From Actinomycetota bacterium (GTDB taxonomy: Bacteria; Actinomycetota; Acidimicrobiia; Acidimicrobiales; Ilumatobacteraceae), in NCBI GenBank assembly GCA_026393585.1, contig JAPKZV010000022.1, positions 1 to 36,293 of the forward strand: a DNA stretch of 36,293 nucleotides. Direction: 5' to 3'. The translations under genes were made by a program, and so were the position numbers. Of the stretch, positions 35,129-36,293 are shown piece by piece; position 1 is the first letter of the stretch, and every line of letters begins with the position of its first letter. The notes under the pieces are model-generated. The model was not told the DNA's origin and searched no databases. It saw only the letters and a program-made list of their open reading frames with translations.

Positions 35129-36293
35129 TCAGGAATACACCGCAACCAACCACCATGTGCGGTGCTCTAGCAACACCAGCCACCCGTGCTCTTGTTTCCC
35201 GTCGTGAACAAGGCACTGCATGCGCACCACACGCCGCTGGCGCAGTGGGTCCCACCAGCGCTCTTCAACGGGCCACGGGCCATGCCATGCACGTACAGAA
35301 AAGAGTTGTTCATTGCGCCGTATATACCGCGGTTCTGAACGCACACTATGGCGGCCCGTTACTTCGACTGCGCCATATTGATTATTGAGCACCTCAATTT
35401 TTTCTGGCGGCAAAATATTTTGCATCGGCGCATGCTGCCCCATATCGCCACTCCACGCAGCAGGGCGTAATGCGCCAGGAGTAACACGGTGAACAGTGGA
35501 TTCGTAGTGCGCAAGATCGACACGATGTGCAGGAACAAGTTCGTACTCACGCGTAATGTCGCGACCACCTCGCCACTCGGGAACACACACGTGGTCTTGG
35601 CCCACCACACCAGCCACGCGGGTAATAGCGATGCGTGCTGCAGCATCGCTTTCACTACGACCACCCCACAGACGTGGCTGCTCATGCCCAATGGGCACCG
35701 TGTTTTGCACGTTGACTGCAATGTTGTGCACCCCAGCAGTAAGCCCTGATGATTCTTCGAGCCATGTTGTTACTTGCCATCGCACACGCTCGAGAAGACC
35801 TTGTTCGTGAAAACCCGCTGCGCTGTACCACACTCGTTCAGAGATGTCGTCGTGTTCGGTGGTGAGAGTAACCACCACGCGACACATTGCTAAATGCTCC
35901 CCTTGCAACTGCGCCATGAGCGGTGCAACGAGTTGTTGAGCGGCAAGAAAAACAGCATCGACTTGCACAAGAGGATCTTCATAATGACCCTCGGCGTAAT
36001 AGAGGGTAGGAATTTTTTCAGTGAGTGCAGGGTGCAGGTCGGCACCGTTGCACAGCGTGTGCAACATATTTCCATCGGGTCCAAAGCGATCGGAGAGAAG
36101 TTGTTTACTCGTTGCAGCAACTTTTCCGCACGTCGACAACCCCAAGCGAAAAAGTAGCGACAAAGTATGGGCAGATACATCGGCGAACTCTTCAAGGCTT
36201 CGCACATCGATACCAGCCAAAAACTCTGCTGTTTCACCTGCAGGAACAACAAATAAAGGCTGCGCCATACGGGCCGCGATGAGCCCTGCAAGG
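35129..36293 (-). CDS. imuB: ImuB-like Y-family polymerase homologue, C-terminal part (cut by window edge)
   Basis: ImuB is the non-catalytic Y-family relative that links DnaE2 to the beta clamp. The visible 388 residues include the frame beyond the track's first Met (…LAGLIAARMAQPLFVVPAGETAEFLAG), the fingers/thumb-like LGLSTCGKVAATSKQLLSDRFGPDG, the little-finger-like region (QLVAPLMAQLQGEHLAMCRVVVTLTTEHDD) and a C-terminal domain ending HGPWPVEERWWDPLRQRRVVRMQCL ... WWLVAVYS, which is typical of actinobacterial ImuB. The N-terminal palm, where catalytic acids would be checked, lies off the window. The gene is 12 nt upstream of the Nudix gene. Confidence 0.92.
   Translation of the reverse strand, partial: LAGLIAARMAQPLFVVPAGETAEFLAGIDVRSLEEFADVSAHTLSLLFRLGLSTCGKVAATSKQLLSDRFGPDGNMLHTLCNGADLHPALTEKIPTLYYAEGHYEDPLVQVDAVFLAAQQLVAPLMAQLQGEHLAMCRVVVTLTTEHDDISERVWYSAAGFHEQGLLERVRWQVTTWLEESSGLTAGVHNIAVNVQNTVPIGHEQPRLWGGRSESDAAARIAITRVAGVVGQDHVCVPEWRGGRDITREYELVPAHRVDLAHYESTVHRVTPGALRPAAWSGDMGQHAPMQNILPPEKIEVLNNQYGAVEVTGRHSVRSEPRYIRRNEQLFSVRAWHGPWPVEERWWDPLRQRRVVRMQCLVHDGKQEHGWLVLLEHRTWWLVAVYS

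Overview
The window looks like a chromosomal segment of an actinobacterium, most likely a mid-GC aquatic Acidimicrobiia-type lineage. This is inferred from gene families (DUF3499, DUF5719, DUF3039, DUF4031, F420 genes cofD/cofE, an ImuB/DnaE2 mutasome), from frequent GTG/TTG starts, and from gene order: secA-comF ... ahcY ... manB ... cofD-cofE-manC-glycosyltransferases, which resembles the secA1-to-wbbL region of Mycobacterium tuberculosis. Genes are densely packed, many overlap by 1-8 nt, and there are no tRNA, rRNA, insertion sequence or CRISPR signals. No base-rich intrinsic terminators were seen.

Layout. (1) 1-1600: the 5' part of secA runs off the left edge and is preceded by a broken comF (internal deletion plus frameshift). 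(2) 1582-2235: a YczE-type membrane protein, convergent with a long minus-strand operon (8862 to 2246): DUF3499 zinc-ribbon-like protein, CPBP protease, large GT-C-like membrane protein, phosphomannomutase, Trm112-like protein and ahcY with a structured leader. (3) 8935-12226: ftsH (plus), a thioredoxin-like protein overlapping it tail to tail, and a DUF4239 membrane protein. (4) 12232-18581: a surface or envelope block with a DUF5719 exported protein, a GT2 plus multi-span membrane fusion of 1055 aa, a small hypothetical, and a polysaccharide flippase-like protein. (5) 18603-28617: nucleotide-sugar and glycan block with gmd, cofD-cofE (coenzyme F420), a six-gene minus-strand operon (three GT4 glycosyltransferases, a Thr-tailed membrane-anchored protein, a sugar-phosphate nucleotidyltransferase, and a catalytically degenerate SDR) and fcl. 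(6) 28614-30215: a broken rhomboid gene, a small unrecognised protein, DUF4031 and an FmdB-type zinc ribbon. (7) 30257-31456: DUF3039, an antibiotic-biosynthesis-monooxygenase-like protein and a Nudix hydrolase. (8) 31459-36293: SOS mutagenesis block, imuB (partial) - Nudix - dnaE2, with a perfect 14-bp LexA-type palindrome just upstream of dnaE2.

How the genes work together. Phosphomannomutase, the guanylyltransferase-like enzyme, Gmd and Fcl make up a full route from mannose-6-phosphate to GDP-L-fucose. Three GT4 enzymes, the GT2/GT-C fusion, the GT-C-like membrane protein and the flippase could use such donors to build an envelope polysaccharide or glycoprotein glycan. AhcY recycles S-adenosylhomocysteine. 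CofD and CofE finish F420. ImuB and DnaE2 form the damage-inducible translesion polymerase.

The most notable signals are the LexA box embedded in the last codons of the Nudix gene in front of dnaE2, the Nudix gene placed inside the mutasome cluster, two independent genes (comF and rhomboid) carrying the same kind of lesion, the SDR with its catalytic Tyr/Lys replaced, and the pairing potential of the ahcY leader. All family assignments are by eye; no database search was run.
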